The position numbers and the translations under genes were made by a program. From an uncultured Clostridia bacterium (GTDB lineage Bacteria; Bacillota; Clostridia; Lachnospirales; Anaerotignaceae), in NCBI GenBank assembly GCA_945868505.1, contig CAMBLO010000002.1, positions 62,001-126,000 on the forward strand: DNA of 64,000 nucleotides. The letters are read 5' to 3'. Below, in pieces: positions 31,274-41,752 of the stretch. How positions within the stretch are numbered: position 1 is the stretch's first letter; every line of letters starts with the position of its first letter. A model generated the notes under the pieces. That model was not told where the DNA came from, made no database searches, and worked only from the letters and a program-made list of their open reading frames with translations.

Positions 31274-32419
31274 TCAAACTTTCATGGAGCCAGCAACGAT
31301 CATTCTCATAGCTTCGTTTGTACCTTCGTAGATTTCTGTGATCTTAGCGTCTCTCATAGCTCTTTCTACGGGGTATTCACGGCAGTAACCGTAGCCACCG
31401 AACAGCTGAACAGCCATTCTTGTTACTTCGTTTGCAACTTCGGAAGCAAACATTTTGCACATTGCAGCGTAAGGAGCGTAGTTGCCATGCAGGTCTTTTT
31501 CTGTAGCAGCTCTCCATACCATCAGTCTAGCAGCGTCTGTCTTTGTCTGCATTTCAGCCAGTTTGAACTGTGTGTTCTGGTATTTGCCGATAGGTTTGCC
31601 GCCCTGTTTTCTTTCTTTAACATATTTCAGTGTTTCATCGATAGCACCCTGTGCGATACCTACGGACTGAGCACCGATACCGATACGACCGCCACCCAGT
31701 GCTGTCATAGCGATTTTGTAGCCCTGGCCTTCTTTGCCCAGCAGGTTTTCAGCGGGAACTTTTACGTTTTCATAGATTACTTCACAGTTGGAAGCAGCTC
31801 TGATACCCATACGTTCGATGTTGGGACCAACGGACAGACCTTCAAAACCTCTTTCAACGATGAAAGCGGACATGCCTTTAGGGCCTTTGGATTTGTCTGT
31901 CAGAGCAAATACGATGAATGTATCAGCGAAACCGGAGTTTGTTGTGAACATTTTTGTACCGTTCAGAACATAGTATTTGCCGTCTTCTGTTTTGTCAGCT
32001 GTTGTTTTAACACCAGCAGCATCTGTACCAGCACCGGGTTCTGTCAGACCAAAGCAGCCGATCTTGGAACCGTCAACCAGGGGTCTCAGATATTTCTGTT
32101 TCTGTTCTTCTGTACCGAACTCATTGATGCAAGGGCAGCAAAGAGATGTATGTACGGACAGTGTGATACCTGTGGAAGCATCTACTTTGGACATTTCTTC
32201 CATGCACAGTGTGTATGTCAGAACGTCTGCACCCTGGCCGCCGTATTCTCTGCTGTAAGGAATACCAAAAGCACCGATTTTCTGCAGTTTCTGAAGCAGT
32301 TCTCTATCGTAATCTTCTGCTTCGTCCATGTCTTTAGCGATTGGTTTAATTTCTGTTTCAGCAAATTTTCTGAACAACTCTTGCTGAAGCATCTGAGTTT
32401 TTGTTAATTTGAAATCCAT
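31274..32419 (-). CDS. Short-chain acyl-CoA dehydrogenase
   Basis: 381 aa from ATG 32419 (AGGAGGAATATT upstream); a frame extending to 32497 is leader DNA. Family marks: GCFGLTEPGAGTDAAG (FAD contact), GGRIGIGAQSVGIAQGA, and the C-terminal EIYEGTNEAMR with the catalytic Glu of short-chain enzymes. Likely reduces a short enoyl-CoA (butyryl-, or acryloyl-/propionyl-CoA) with Etf. There are no crotonase, hydroxyacyl-CoA dehydrogenase or thiolase genes beside it, unlike the usual bcd operon, which hints at an acrylate-type or amino-acid fermentation. Strong codon bias. Confidence 0.93.
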   Translation of the reverse strand: MDFKLTKTQMLQQELFRKFAETEIKPIAKDMDEAEDYDRELLQKLQKIGAFGIPYSREYGGQGADVLTYTLCMEEMSKVDASTGITLSVHTSLCCPCINEFGTEEQKQKYLRPLVDGSKIGCFGLTEPGAGTDAAGVKTTADKTEDGKYYVLNGTKMFTTNSGFADTFIVFALTDKSKGPKGMSAFIVERGFEGLSVGPNIERMGIRAASNCEVIYENVKVPAENLLGKEGQGYKIAMTALGGGRIGIGAQSVGIAQGAIDETLKYVKERKQGGKPIGKYQNTQFKLAEMQTKTDAARLMVWRAATEKDLHGNYAPYAAMCKMFASEVANEVTRMAVQLFGGYGYCREYPVERAMRDAKITEIYEGTNEAMRMIVAGSMKV

Positions 32420-32593
32420 TCTAATATTCCTCCTATTTTTTAAAAATTTTGAAACATCCACGATGAGGCCACATCGGGGTGTTCCATTAAAAAACAACCT
32501 ACTTCCTTACGACGCTGCCGTATGGACGCAGTTTATCAGCTTCTCATTTTTTGCTTGCGCATATCAACGAGAAGCCATAATGCCTCCACAATG

Positions 32594-32623
32594 AATATAC
32601 CATTTTTGTTTAAAATTTGTCAA
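32594..32623 (-). promoter_or_regulatory. Promoter of acd-etfBA
   Basis: Minus strand: perfect TTGACA (32618-32623), 18-bp spacer, TATATT (32594-32599) preceded by TGG. Gives a leader of about 165 nt, which contains a GGAGG-preceded ATG followed by four codons and a stop (M-A-S-R) and a CGATG/CATCG hairpin next to the real start. Confidence 0.8.
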
Positions 32624-32639
32624 CATCTTTGTCGATAAA

Positions 32640-33136
32640 TATTACATAAAAAACGGCTGCGTTTGTTGGTAATACCGACATATTTTCCAGTGTCGGCGAA
32701 TGGAAAAAAACCTACAAAAAAACAGTTCACAAAAACCCCCGTGGCTAGCTGTTCCTACGGGAATTTTTTCACACATTTGGATCTTTCCCCTTTTTCTTTG
32801 GAATCAGCACCGATTGGCGCCTTTTACGCCGGCAAATCCCATTATTTCGCATGCGAATCATACTGCCGAAAAAAAGGCACGCCTCCCATCTTTGCGTGTG
32901 TTTCTCTGTTTTTCTGTCTTTCTTCACTTTACACTATTGTCATTTCTCTGTCAATATATTTCGCATAGAAGTTATTTTATACCCGTCTTATTTGTCTGAC
33001 AAACAACCGTCATATTACACAATAGACATCATATATTTCTGAAAATCCATCTCTCATTTTAAGAAATTCCTACATCATTTTCATTCCTTTTCTTACGGCT
33101 CCCCTTCCCCACAAGCCTCCACTGTCTCCTCGTACA
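32640..33136 (-). other. Unexplained structured intergenic region with a second promoter
   Basis: Between the tuf terminator and the acd promoter. A minus-strand promoter TTGACA (32949-32954), 17-bp spacer, TAAAGT (32926-32931) fires into about 290 bp that encode no protein but form several stems: CACGC/GCGTG followed by a 7-base T-run (about 32873-32897), CGGCA/TGCCG, GGCG/CGCC, CCCGT/ACGGG followed by a T-rich tract (about 32723-32750), and CCGACA/TGTCGG (32674-32697). It could be a small RNA, an attenuated leader of acd-etfBA, or a riboswitch; I do not recognise a known class. Confidence 0.5.
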
Positions 33137-33166
33137 CAAAAAAAGGAGTACCCTATTGGATACTCC
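33137..33166 (-). terminator. tuf terminator
   Basis: Stem GGAGTA/TACTCC extended by CC/GG pairs (33145-33166), followed on the minus strand by a 7-base T-run. Confidence 0.9.
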
Positions 33167-33198
33167 CTTTGATGAGTCACATATTAGATTATCAAAAA

Positions 33199-34392
33199 TT
33201 ATTCGATAACTTCTACTACGGAACCAGCGCCTACTGTTCTACCACCTTCACGGATAGCGAATCTCAGACCCTGACCCATAGCTACGGGTGTGATCAGTTC
33301 GATTGTCATTTCAACGTTGTCGCCAGGCATGCACATTTCTGTACCTTCGGGCAGAGAGATAACGCCTGTTACGTCTGTTGTTCTGAAGTAGAACTGAGGT
33401 CTGTAGTTGTTGAAGAAAGGTGTATGACGACCGCCTTCTTCTTTGGACAGAACGTAAACCTGAGCTTTGAATTTTGTGTGAGGTGTGATGGAACCGGGTT
33501 TAGCCAGAACCTGACCTCTTTCGATTTCGTTTCTCTGAACACCTCTCAGCAGAACACCGATGTTGTCACCAGCTTCAGCCTGATCCAGCAGTTTTCTGAA
33601 CATTTCTACGCCTGTTACAACAACTTTTCTGATTTCGTCTGTCAGACCAACGATTTCAACTTCGTCCTGTACTTTAACAACACCGGATTCTACTCTACCT
33701 GTTGCTACTGTACCACGACCTGTGATAGAGAATACGTCTTCGACGGGCATCAGGAAAGGTTTGTCTGTTGCACGTTCGGGTGTAGGAATGTAGTTTTCGA
33801 TTTCTTCGAACAGTTCCAGAATCTTGTCGCCCCAAGAACCAGCGGGATCCTGCAGAGCCTGGAAAGCGGAACCTCTGATGATGGGAATATCATCACCGGG
33901 GAATTCATATTCGTTCAGCAGTTCTCTGATTTCCATTTCAACCAGATCCAGCAGTTCTTCGTCTTCAACCATGTCGCATTTGTTCATGAATACAACAATG
34001 TAAGGAACGCCTACCTGTCTGGACAGCAGGATGTGTTCTCTTGTCTGAGCCATAGGACCGTCTGTTGCAGCTACTACCAGGATAGCACCGTCCATCTGAG
34101 CAGCACCTGTGATCATGTTTTTAACATAGTCAGCGTGGCCAGGGCAGTCAACGTGTGCGTAGTGTCTGCTGGGTGTTTCGTATTCAACGTGTGCTGTGGA
34201 GATTGTGATACCACGTTCTCTTTCTTCGGGAGCTTTGTCGATGTTTTCGAAAGCTACAGCTTCACCGATCTGGTATCTTTCATGCAGTGTCTTTGTGATC
34301 GCTGCTGTCAGAGTTGTTTTACCATGGTCAACGTGACCGATAGTACCGATATTCATATGGGGTTTGGTTCTTTCAAATTTTGCCTTTGCCAT
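33199..34392 (-). CDS. tuf: Elongation factor Tu
   Basis: 397 aa. GTPase domain with GHVDHGKT (P-loop), [12 protein letters not shown] and NKCDMV, followed by the two beta-barrel domains ending GRTVGAGSV. Delivers aminoacyl-tRNA to the ribosome. It has its own promoter in addition to read-through from fusA. Confidence 0.99.
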   Translation of the reverse strand: MAKAKFERTKPHMNIGTIGHVDHGKTTLTAAITKTLHERYQIGEAVAFENIDKAPEERERGITISTAHVEYETPSRHYAHVDCPGHADYVKNMITGAAQMDGAILVVAATDGPMAQTREHILLSRQVGVPYIVVFMNKCDMVEDEELLDLVEMEIRELLNEYEFPGDDIPIIRGSAFQALQDPAGSWGDKILELFEEIENYIPTPERATDKPFLMPVEDVFSITGRGTVATGRVESGVVKVQDEVEIVGLTDEIRKVVVTGVEMFRKLLDQAEAGDNIGVLLRGVQRNEIERGQVLAKPGSITPHTKFKAQVYVLSKEEGGRHTPFFNNYRPQFYFRTTDVTGVISLPEGTEMCMPGDNVEMTIELITPVAMGQGLRFAIREGGRTVGAGSVVEVIE

Positions 34393-34475
34393 TGGAATCT
34401 CCTCCTAGTAAAAATTTTTAGATTCTTATTTGTGAGTCAAGTTACACCCTTTTTGTGATGCACCCATCAACTCTA

Positions 34476-34504
34476 ATTATATTAGACTTCTTGTCTTTTT
34501 GCAA
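34476..34504 (-). promoter_or_regulatory. tuf promoter
   Basis: Minus strand: TTGCAA (34499-34504), 17-bp spacer, perfect TATAAT (34476-34481), inside the fusA-tuf gap. Allows extra tuf expression. Confidence 0.82.
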
Positions 34505-34573
34505 TACCAAAAAACGATTCTGCATTGTATTTTTTGGCATTTTCCTGCCATTATCGTAAACCGTAGGACCGGA

Positions 34574-36658
34574 TTACTTTCTGCCTTCCAGTACTTTTTC
34601 CTGAACGGATTTAGGGCAGGGTTCGTAGTGGTCAACTTCCATTACGTAGTTACCACGACCCTGTGTTCTGGAACGCAGGTCTGTGGAGTAACCGAACATT
34701 TCTGCCAGAGGAACGTAAGAGTGAATTACCTGTGCGTTGCTTCTAGCTTCCATACCTTCGATACGACCACGTCTGGAGTTGATGTCACCGATAACGTCGC
34801 CCATGTAATCTTCGGGTACTGTTACTGTTACTTTCATGATGGGTTCAAGCAGTACTGCGTCACCTTTTCTCATCGCTTCTTTGAAAGCCATGGAACCAGC
34901 GATCTGGTAAGCGGATTCGGAGGAGTCAACGTCATGGTAGGAACCATCGTAAACTTCAGCCTTAACGCCCAGTACGGGATAGCCGCCCAGGATACCGCTC
35001 TGCATTGCCTGCTGGATACCTTTATCGATAGCGGGGATATATTCTTTAGGAATAGAACCACCAACTGTCGCATTTACGAATTCGTAGTTGTTTTCCGCAT
35101 CTGTAGGGATGGGATAGAAACGTACTTTACAGTGACCATACTGACCACGACCACCGGACTGACGTACGAATTTACCTTCAACGTCAACCGCCTTGCGGAA
35201 TGTTTCTTTGTAAGCTACCTGAGGAGCACCAACGTTAGCTTCTACTTTGAATTCTCTCAGCAGACGGTCAACGATGATTTCCAGATGCAGTTCACCCATA
35301 CCGGAAATGATTGTATCGCCAGTTTCCTGATCTGTATATGTTTTGAAAGTGGGATCTTCTTCTGCCAGTTTTGCCAGAGCGATGCCCATTTTATCACGAC
35401 CAGCTTTTGTTTTAGGTTCGATCGCAACGGAGATAACGGGTTCGGGGAATACCATGGATTCCAGGATTACTTCGTGATCTTCGTCACAAATTGTATCACC
35501 TGTTGTGGAAATTTTGAAACCTACTGCTGCAGCAATGTCACCGGAGTAAACCTTGTCGATTTCTTCTCTGTGGTTTGCGTGCATCTGCAGGATACGGCCA
35601 ACACGTTCTTTTTTGCCACCTTTTGTGGAGTTGTAAACGTATGTGCCTGCGTCCAGTGTACCGGAGTACACACGGAAGAATGCCAGTTTACCTACGAAGG
35701 GGTCATTCATTACTTTGAATACCAGAGCAGAGAAGGGTTCTTCGTCGGAAGAATGTCTTTCTGTTTCTTCGCCTGTTGCAGGGTCTGTACCCTTAATTGC
35801 AGGAATATCTGTAGGTGCGGGCATATATTCAACAACGCCGTCCAGCAGTTTCTGAACGCCTTTGTTTCTGTAAGCGGAACCACACATTACGGGCATCAGT
35901 TCACAAGCGATACATGCCTTACGCAGAGCTGCTTTCAGTTCTGCTTCTGTGATTTCTTCTTCAGCGAAGAATTTTTCCATCAGTTCTTCATCTGTTTCAC
36001 AGATTGTTTCAACCATGATTGCTCTGTATTCTTCAGCCTGTTCTGCATATTCTGCGGGGATATCTTCTTCGTCTACTTCTGTACCTGTTGCGTTTTCATA
36101 GTAGTAAGCTTTCATCTTCATCAGGTCGATGATGCCTTTGAAATCGCTTTCAGCACCGATAGGCAGAGTAACTGCTACGGGATGGCAGCCCAGTCTGTCT
36201 ACGATGGATTTCATGGAACCGAAGAAGTCTGCACCCATGATGTCCATTTTGTTAACGAAGATCATACGGGGTACATGATAGTTGTCAGCCTGTCTCCAAA
36301 CTGTTTCTGTCTGAGGTTCAACACCGCCCTTTGCGTCCAGTACGCAAACAGCACCATCCAGTACACGCAGAGAACGTTCTACTTCAACTGTGAAGTCAAC
36401 GTGACCGGGTGTGTCAATGATGTTAATTCTGTTGTCGTTCCAATGACATGTTGTCGCAGCGGATGTGATTGTAATACCTCTTTCCTGTTCCTGCTCCATC
36501 CAGTCCATTGTTGCTGTACCTTCGTGAGTGTCGCCGATTTTGTAGTTACGGCCTGTGTAGAACAGGATACGTTCTGTCAGAGTTGTCTTACCAGCATCGA
36601 TGTGCGCCATAATACCAATGTTTCTGGTTCTTTCCAGAGGGTATTCTCTGTTTGCCAC
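34574..36658 (-). CDS. fusA: Elongation factor G
   Basis: 694 aa. [10 protein letters not shown]-loop, DTPGHVDFT and [12 protein letters not shown]-binding motifs, then domains II-V ending with the GYSTDLRS region. Drives translocation. Codon bias as in tuf. Confidence 0.99.
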   Translation of the reverse strand: MANREYPLERTRNIGIMAHIDAGKTTLTERILFYTGRNYKIGDTHEGTATMDWMEQEQERGITITSAATTCHWNDNRINIIDTPGHVDFTVEVERSLRVLDGAVCVLDAKGGVEPQTETVWRQADNYHVPRMIFVNKMDIMGADFFGSMKSIVDRLGCHPVAVTLPIGAESDFKGIIDLMKMKAYYYENATGTEVDEEDIPAEYAEQAEEYRAIMVETICETDEELMEKFFAEEEITEAELKAALRKACIACELMPVMCGSAYRNKGVQKLLDGVVEYMPAPTDIPAIKGTDPATGEETERHSSDEEPFSALVFKVMNDPFVGKLAFFRVYSGTLDAGTYVYNSTKGGKKERVGRILQMHANHREEIDKVYSGDIAAAVGFKISTTGDTICDEDHEVILESMVFPEPVISVAIEPKTKAGRDKMGIALAKLAEEDPTFKTYTDQETGDTIISGMGELHLEIIVDRLLREFKVEANVGAPQVAYKETFRKAVDVEGKFVRQSGGRGQYGHCKVRFYPIPTDAENNYEFVNATVGGSIPKEYIPAIDKGIQQAMQSGILGGYPVLGVKAEVYDGSYHDVDSSESAYQIAGSMAFKEAMRKGDAVLLEPIMKVTVTVPEDYMGDVIGDINSRRGRIEGMEARSNAQVIHSYVPLAEMFGYSTDLRSRTQGRGNYVMEVDHYEPCPKSVQEKVLEGRK

Positions 36659-36753
36659 TGTGGAATCCTCCTTTTTTAGTCATAATCAGGTTTATGGAAA
36701 GACTATGAAATAGCCTTTCCATATTACCCGGTTTCCATTCGTTTCTTAAAGCA

Positions 36754-37224
36754 TTACCATTTGAAATGGGAGAAAGCTTTGTTTGCTTCTGCCATTTTGT
36801 GCATTTCGTCTTTTCTCTTGCAAGCGCCGCCGGCGTTGTTCAGAGCGTCCAGGATTTCGCCAGCCAGACGGTCTACCATTGTCTTTTCGCCGCGTTTTCT
36901 GGAGTACAGTGTGATCCATCTCAGGCCCAGTGTCTGTCTTCTTTCGGGTCTGATTTCCATGGGTACCTGGTAAGTAGCACCACCAACACGGCGTGCTTTA
37001 ACTTCCAGTACAGGCATTACATTGCCCAGAGCTTCTTCGAAAGCTTCCAGAGCATCTTTACCTGTTTTTTCTGCTACTTTTTCGAATGCACCGTAAACGA
37101 TCTTTTCAGCTACACCCTTCTTACCATCCAGCATGATGCTGTTGATCAGCTTTGTCACCAGCTTGCTGTTGTAAATAGGATCGGCCAAGACCTCTCTTTT
37201 TGCTACATGTCCTTTTCTAGGCAC
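36754..37224 (-). CDS. rpsG: 30S ribosomal protein S7
   Basis: 156 aa, starts [16 protein letters not shown] and includes [11 protein letters not shown] and the C-terminal [16 protein letters not shown]. Binds 16S rRNA near the decoding head. In the rpsL-rpsG gap a GCCTTAT/ATAAGGC pair (about 37286-37352) could form a leader stem, possibly an S7 regulatory site. Confidence 0.98.
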   Translation of the reverse strand: MPRKGHVAKREVLADPIYNSKLVTKLINSIMLDGKKGVAEKIVYGAFEKVAEKTGKDALEAFEEALGNVMPVLEVKARRVGGATYQVPMEIRPERRQTLGLRWITLYSRKRGEKTMVDRLAGEILDALNNAGGACKRKDEMHKMAEANKAFSHFKW

Positions 37225-37409
37225 GATTCTTCCCTCCTTGATGAATAAATACTATTCTCGGTACTTCACGGCCCTTAATGTCCGTGTTTTCATGCCTTAT
37301 CTTCGTCAACGTATATCTCGTCTAAGCAATCGCAGATTGTATTGATCTGTATAAGGCATTTCTACTGATTAGATTTGTCTTTTTGAAAAATTTGTTCCCG
37401 CAGCCGGAA

Positions 37410-37841
37410 TTACTTCTTCGCTGCTTTAGGGCGTTTTGCGCCGTATTTGGAACGAGCCTGCATTCTGTTTGCAACGCCGGCTGTATCCAATGTACCTCTA
37501 ACGATGTGGTAACGTACACCGGGAAGGTCTTTTACTCTACCGCCTCTGATCAGAACAACGGAGTGTTCCTGCAGGTTGTGGCCTTCACCGGGGATATATG
37601 CTGTTACTTCGATACCGTTGGACAGACGAACTCTGGCAATCTTTCTCAGAGCAGAGTTAGGCTTCTTAGGTGTGGAAGTTTTTACCGCTGTACAAACGCC
37701 TCTCTTCTGGGGAGAAGATACGTCTGTTGCTTTTTTCTGCAGGGAGTTCAGACCTTTCTGCAGAGCGGGTGCTGTAGATTTTTTCTCAACAGTTTTTCTG
37801 CCTTTTCTTACTAACTGGTTAAACGTAGGCATTAACTGCAC
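37410..37841 (-). CDS. rpsL: 30S ribosomal protein S12
   Basis: 143 aa. Carries the conserved [20 protein letters not shown] and the [27 protein letters not shown] segments that line the decoding centre. First gene of the rpsL-rpsG-fusA-tuf unit. ATG follows AAGGAGGTG. Confidence 0.99.
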   Translation of the reverse strand: MQLMPTFNQLVRKGRKTVEKKSTAPALQKGLNSLQKKATDVSSPQKRGVCTAVKTSTPKKPNSALRKIARVRLSNGIEVTAYIPGEGHNLQEHSVVLIRGGRVKDLPGVRYHIVRGTLDTAGVANRMQARSKYGAKRPKAAKK

Positions 37842-37942
37842 CTCCTTATAAAAAATAATACATCTGCAAATTGCAATACTTCTTATCTTGTTCCTGCCCC
37901 AAGGACCCGCTTAGAAAAGCCCCTGAAACCGGACACTAGAAA

Positions 37943-37971
37943 ATTCTATCATCGAGAAAATGAAAAGTCAA
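37943..37971 (-). promoter_or_regulatory. Promoter of the rpsL operon
   Basis: Minus strand: TTGACT (37966-37971), 17-bp spacer, TAGAAT (37943-37948). Leader of about 95 nt. Shows that rpsL is not dependent on rpoBC read-through. Confidence 0.85.
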
Positions 37972-38053
37972 GGATTTTTCTTTGAAATATCAGCTTTTTT
38001 CGCTGATTTTTTCCAATGTCTCCACTGAAAAAACACTCGTCTTAAGACGAAAG

Positions 38054-38082
38054 AAAAGTGCCGCTTTTCAGCGGCACTTTTT
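38054..38082 (-). terminator. rpoC terminator
   Basis: Stem AAAAGTGCCGC/GCGGCACTTTT (38054-38082) with a TTTTCA loop, followed on the minus strand by TTTTCTTTCG. 9 bp after the rpoC stop. Confidence 0.88.
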
Positions 38083-38090
38083 ATCTTTAT

Positions 38091-41000
38091 TTATACCAGT
38101 TCGTCCTCATCAATGAAAACTGTTTCTTCGGGAGCTTCTGCTTCCTCTGCGCCTTCGGGGGCGATTTCGATATTTCTGTATCTTGTCATACCTGTACCGG
38201 CAGGAATCAGCTTACCGATGATAACGTTTTCCTTCAGACCGATCAGTGGATCGATCTTACCCTTGATGGCTGCTTCTGTCAGGACACGGGTTGTTTCCTG
38301 GAAGGAAGCGGCAGACAGGAAGGAATCTGTTGCCAAGGATGCCTTTGTGATACCCAGCAGCACTCTTGTACCCTTTGCAGGTTCTTTGCCTTCTGCTTCC
38401 AGAGCAGCATTTGTATTTTCAAAGGTCAGCCAGTCAACCAGAGAACCGGGCAGGAAATCTGTATCGCCGTTTTCTTCAATCTTTACGCGTTTCAGCATCT
38501 GACGAACGATAACTTCGATATGCTTGTCACTGATTTCTACACCCTGCAGACGGTAAACACGCTGTACTTCCTGAATCATATAGTCCTGAACGCCTCTCAG
38601 GCCTTTGATCTTCAGGATATCGTGAGGGTTCACGCTACCTTCTGTGATTTCGTCACCGGCTTCAATGACGTCGCCATCATAAACCTTGATTCTGGAGCCG
38701 TAAGGGATCAGATAATCCTTTGTTTCTCCGGTTTCAGGGTTTGTAATGATAACTTCACGTTTTTTCTTTGTATCATTCAATGTGACACGGCCGCCGAATT
38801 CTGCGATGATTGCAAGACCCTTAGGCTTTCTTGCTTCAAACAATTCTTCGACACGGGGAAGACCCTGTGTGATGTCATCGCCGGCGATACCGCCTGTGTG
38901 GAAGGTACGCATGGTCAGCTGTGTACCGGGTTCACCGATGGACTGAGCTGCAATGATACCTACGGATTCACCGATACGTACATATCTGCCGGAAGCCATG
39001 TTCGCACCATAGCACTTCGCACAGATACCTACTTCGGAGCGGCAGGTCAGTACAGTTCTGATCCATACCTTCTTCACGCCTGCTTTTTCCACTGCTTCTG
39101 CCTGGTCTACTGTAATCATGGTGTCAGCAGGAACGATGATCTCGCCTGTCTCGGGGTGGATGATATCGTAAGCAGACCATCTGCCGCGGATACGGTCCTG
39201 CAGACCTTCAATGACTTCGTTGCCATCCATGAATGCGGAGATTTCCATGCAGGGTGTTTCGATGTTTCTGCCTTCGCAGCAGTCCCATTCTCTTACGATG
39301 ATATCCTGAGAAACGTCTACCAGACGACGGGTCAGGTAACCAGAGTCGGCTGTTTTCAGAGCTGTATCGGTCAGACCTTTACGAGCGCCGTGGGCGGAAA
39401 TGAAGTATTCCAGTACGGACAGACCTTCACGGAAGTTCGCTTTGATGGGCAGTTCGATGATACCGCCGTTAGGGGATGCCATCAGACCACGCATACCTGC
39501 CAACTGTTTGATCTGTCTGTTGGAACCACGGGCACCGGAGTTTGCCATCATATAAATGTTGTTATATTTACCCAGACCAGCCAGCAGAGCCGCTGTAATC
39601 TTATCATCGGCAATGTTCCATGCTTCGATGACTTTCTGGTGACGTTCTTCGTCTGTCATCAGACCACGTCTGAATTTTCTTGTAATCAGGTCTACCTTTT
39701 CTTCCGCTTCTGCCAGATAATCCGCTTTTTCCTTAGGGATTTCCATATCGGATACGGATACGGTCATGGCAGCTCTTGTGGAGAATTTGTAGCCCAGAGA
39801 TTTAATTTTATCCAGAACGGATGCAGTTTCTGTTGCACCGCAGCGGTTGATACATTTGTTGATGATCTTACCGATGCCTTTTTTGTCAACCAGGAAACCA
39901 ATTTCATAATCGAATTTTGTTTCGTCGTTTGTTCTGTCCACATAGCCCAGATTCTGAGGGATTGCTTCATTAAAGATAATGCGGCCTACAGTTGTTTTTA
40001 CCATTCTGGATTCCAGAACACCGTCAAATTCCAGTGTTCTTCTAACCTTGATAACCTCCTGCAGGTAAACCTCATGGTTATCATAAGCCAGCATCGCTTC
40101 TTTTTCATCCTTGAAGGATTTGATGATGATATCGCCTGCTTTTTTGATGACATTGCCTTCTGCATCAACAATATCTGCTTCGTATTTCTGGTTCAGGTCT
40201 TCTCTTTCCAGTGTCAGGTAGTACATACCCAGAATCATATCCTGAGAGGGTACGGTTACGGGGGCACCGTCGGAAGGTTTCAGCAGGTTATTGGGAGACA
40301 GCAGCAGGAAACGACATTCTGCCTGTGCTTCCACGCTCAGGGGAACGTGAACCGCCATCTGGTCACCATCGAAGTCGGCATTGTACGCGGTACATACCAG
40401 AGGATGCAGCTTAATAGCACGGCCTTCTACCAGAACGGGTTCAAATGCCTGAATCCCCAGTCTGTGCAGAGTCGGCGCACGGTTCAGCATAACAGGATGC
40501 TCTTTGATGACATCTTCCAAGATGTCCCAAACTTCTGTCTGCAGTCTTTCTACCATTCTCTTAGCGGATTTGATGTTGTGAGCCAGACCATCTTCCACCA
40601 GCTTCTTCATAACGAAGGGCTTGAACAACTCGATAGCCATTTCCTTGGGCAGACCGCACTGATAGATTTTCAGTTCGGGGCCAACAACGATAACGGAACG
40701 ACCGGAATAATCAACACGTTTGCCCAGCAGGTTCTGACGGAAACGACCCTGTTTCCCTTTCAGCATATCGGACAGGGATTTCAGCGCTCTGTTACCGGGG
40801 CCTGTTACGGGACGACCACGACGACCGTTATCGATCAGAGCATCAACTGCTTCCTGCAGCATTCTCTTTTCGTTTCTTACGATGATATCGGGAGCGCCCA
40901 GATCCAGCAGTCTTTTCAGACGGTTGTTTCTGTTGATAACTCTTCTATACAAATCGTTCAGGTCACTGGTTGCGAAACGACCGCCGTCCAGCTGTACCAT

Positions 41001-41735
41001 AGGACGGATATCGGGAGGGATAACGGGAATAGCATCCAGAATCATCCATTCAGGTTTATTGCCGGAAAGGCGGAAGCTTTCGATAACTTCCAGCTTTTTG
41101 ATGATACGAACACGTTTCTGACCTGTAGTATCCTGCAGCTGTGCTTTCAGTTCTACGGATTCCTTTTCCAAGTCGATATCCTGCAGCAGCTTTTTGATAG
41201 CTTCTGCGCCCATGGCTGCTTCGAAAGCATTGCCATATTTATCATAAGCTTCTCTGTATTCTCTTTCTGTCAAGAGCTGTTTGTACTGCAGCTCTGTATC
41301 GCCTGCATCCAGTACGATATAGGAAGCAAAGTACAGAACCTTTTCCAGAGCTCTGGGGCTCATGGAAAGGATCAGACCCATTCTGGAAGGGATACCCTTG
41401 AAGTACCAGATATGGGAAACGGGAGCAGCCAGTTCGATATGGCCCATTCTCTCACGTCTTACTTTTGCTTTTGTTACTTCAACGCCGCAGCGGTCGCAGA
41501 CAACGCCTTTGTAACGGATTCTTTTATATTTACCACAATGACATTCCCAGTCTTTTGTGGGCCCGAAAATTCTTTCGCAGAACAGACCGTCCTTTTCAGG
41601 TTTCAGTGTTCTATAGTTGATGGTTTCAGGTTTTTTTACTTCACCTCTGGACCATTCATGGATTTTTTCGGGAGATGCCAAACCAATCTTAATGGAATCA
41701 AATACGATTCCCTGATCTGTATTCTGTGTGCTCAT
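38091..41735 (-). CDS. rpoC: RNA polymerase beta' subunit
   Basis: 1214 aa. N-terminal zinc-binding [22 protein letters not shown], catalytic [12 protein letters not shown] with the three Mg-binding aspartates, and the C-terminal trigger-loop region. Follows rpoB by 17 bp. Strong codon bias leaves an almost complete open frame on the opposite strand, which is an artefact. Confidence 0.99.
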   Translation of the reverse strand: MSTQNTDQGIVFDSIKIGLASPEKIHEWSRGEVKKPETINYRTLKPEKDGLFCERIFGPTKDWECHCGKYKRIRYKGVVCDRCGVEVTKAKVRRERMGHIELAAPVSHIWYFKGIPSRMGLILSMSPRALEKVLYFASYIVLDAGDTELQYKQLLTEREYREAYDKYGNAFEAAMGAEAIKKLLQDIDLEKESVELKAQLQDTTGQKRVRIIKKLEVIESFRLSGNKPEWMILDAIPVIPPDIRPMVQLDGGRFATSDLNDLYRRVINRNNRLKRLLDLGAPDIIVRNEKRMLQEAVDALIDNGRRGRPVTGPGNRALKSLSDMLKGKQGRFRQNLLGKRVDYSGRSVIVVGPELKIYQCGLPKEMAIELFKPFVMKKLVEDGLAHNIKSAKRMVERLQTEVWDILEDVIKEHPVMLNRAPTLHRLGIQAFEPVLVEGRAIKLHPLVCTAYNADFDGDQMAVHVPLSVEAQAECRFLLLSPNNLLKPSDGAPVTVPSQDMILGMYYLTLEREDLNQKYEADIVDAEGNVIKKAGDIIIKSFKDEKEAMLAYDNHEVYLQEVIKVRRTLEFDGVLESRMVKTTVGRIIFNEAIPQNLGYVDRTNDETKFDYEIGFLVDKKGIGKIINKCINRCGATETASVLDKIKSLGYKFSTRAAMTVSVSDMEIPKEKADYLAEAEEKVDLITRKFRRGLMTDEERHQKVIEAWNIADDKITAALLAGLGKYNNIYMMANSGARGSNRQIKQLAGMRGLMASPNGGIIELPIKANFREGLSVLEYFISAHGARKGLTDTALKTADSGYLTRRLVDVSQDIIVREWDCCEGRNIETPCMEISAFMDGNEVIEGLQDRIRGRWSAYDIIHPETGEIIVPADTMITVDQAEAVEKAGVKKVWIRTVLTCRSEVGICAKCYGANMASGRYVRIGESVGIIAAQSIGEPGTQLTMRTFHTGGIAGDDITQGLPRVEELFEARKPKGLAIIAEFGGRVTLNDTKKKREVIITNPETGETKDYLIPYGSRIKVYDGDVIEAGDEITEGSVNPHDILKIKGLRGVQDYMIQEVQRVYRLQGVEISDKHIEVIVRQMLKRVKIEENGDTDFLPGSLVDWLTFENTNAALEAEGKEPAKGTRVLLGITKASLATDSFLSAASFQETTRVLTEAAIKGKIDPLIGLKENVIIGKLIPAGTGMTRYRNIEIAPEGAEEAEAPEETVFIDEDELV

Positions 41736-41752
41736 GGGTTTGTTCTCCTTTC

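Noticed and set aside
32597..33042. Several plus-strand frames of 60-100 codons in the acd-tuf gap
   Set aside because: They are AT-rich, lack start signals and cross the tandem promoters on the other strand.
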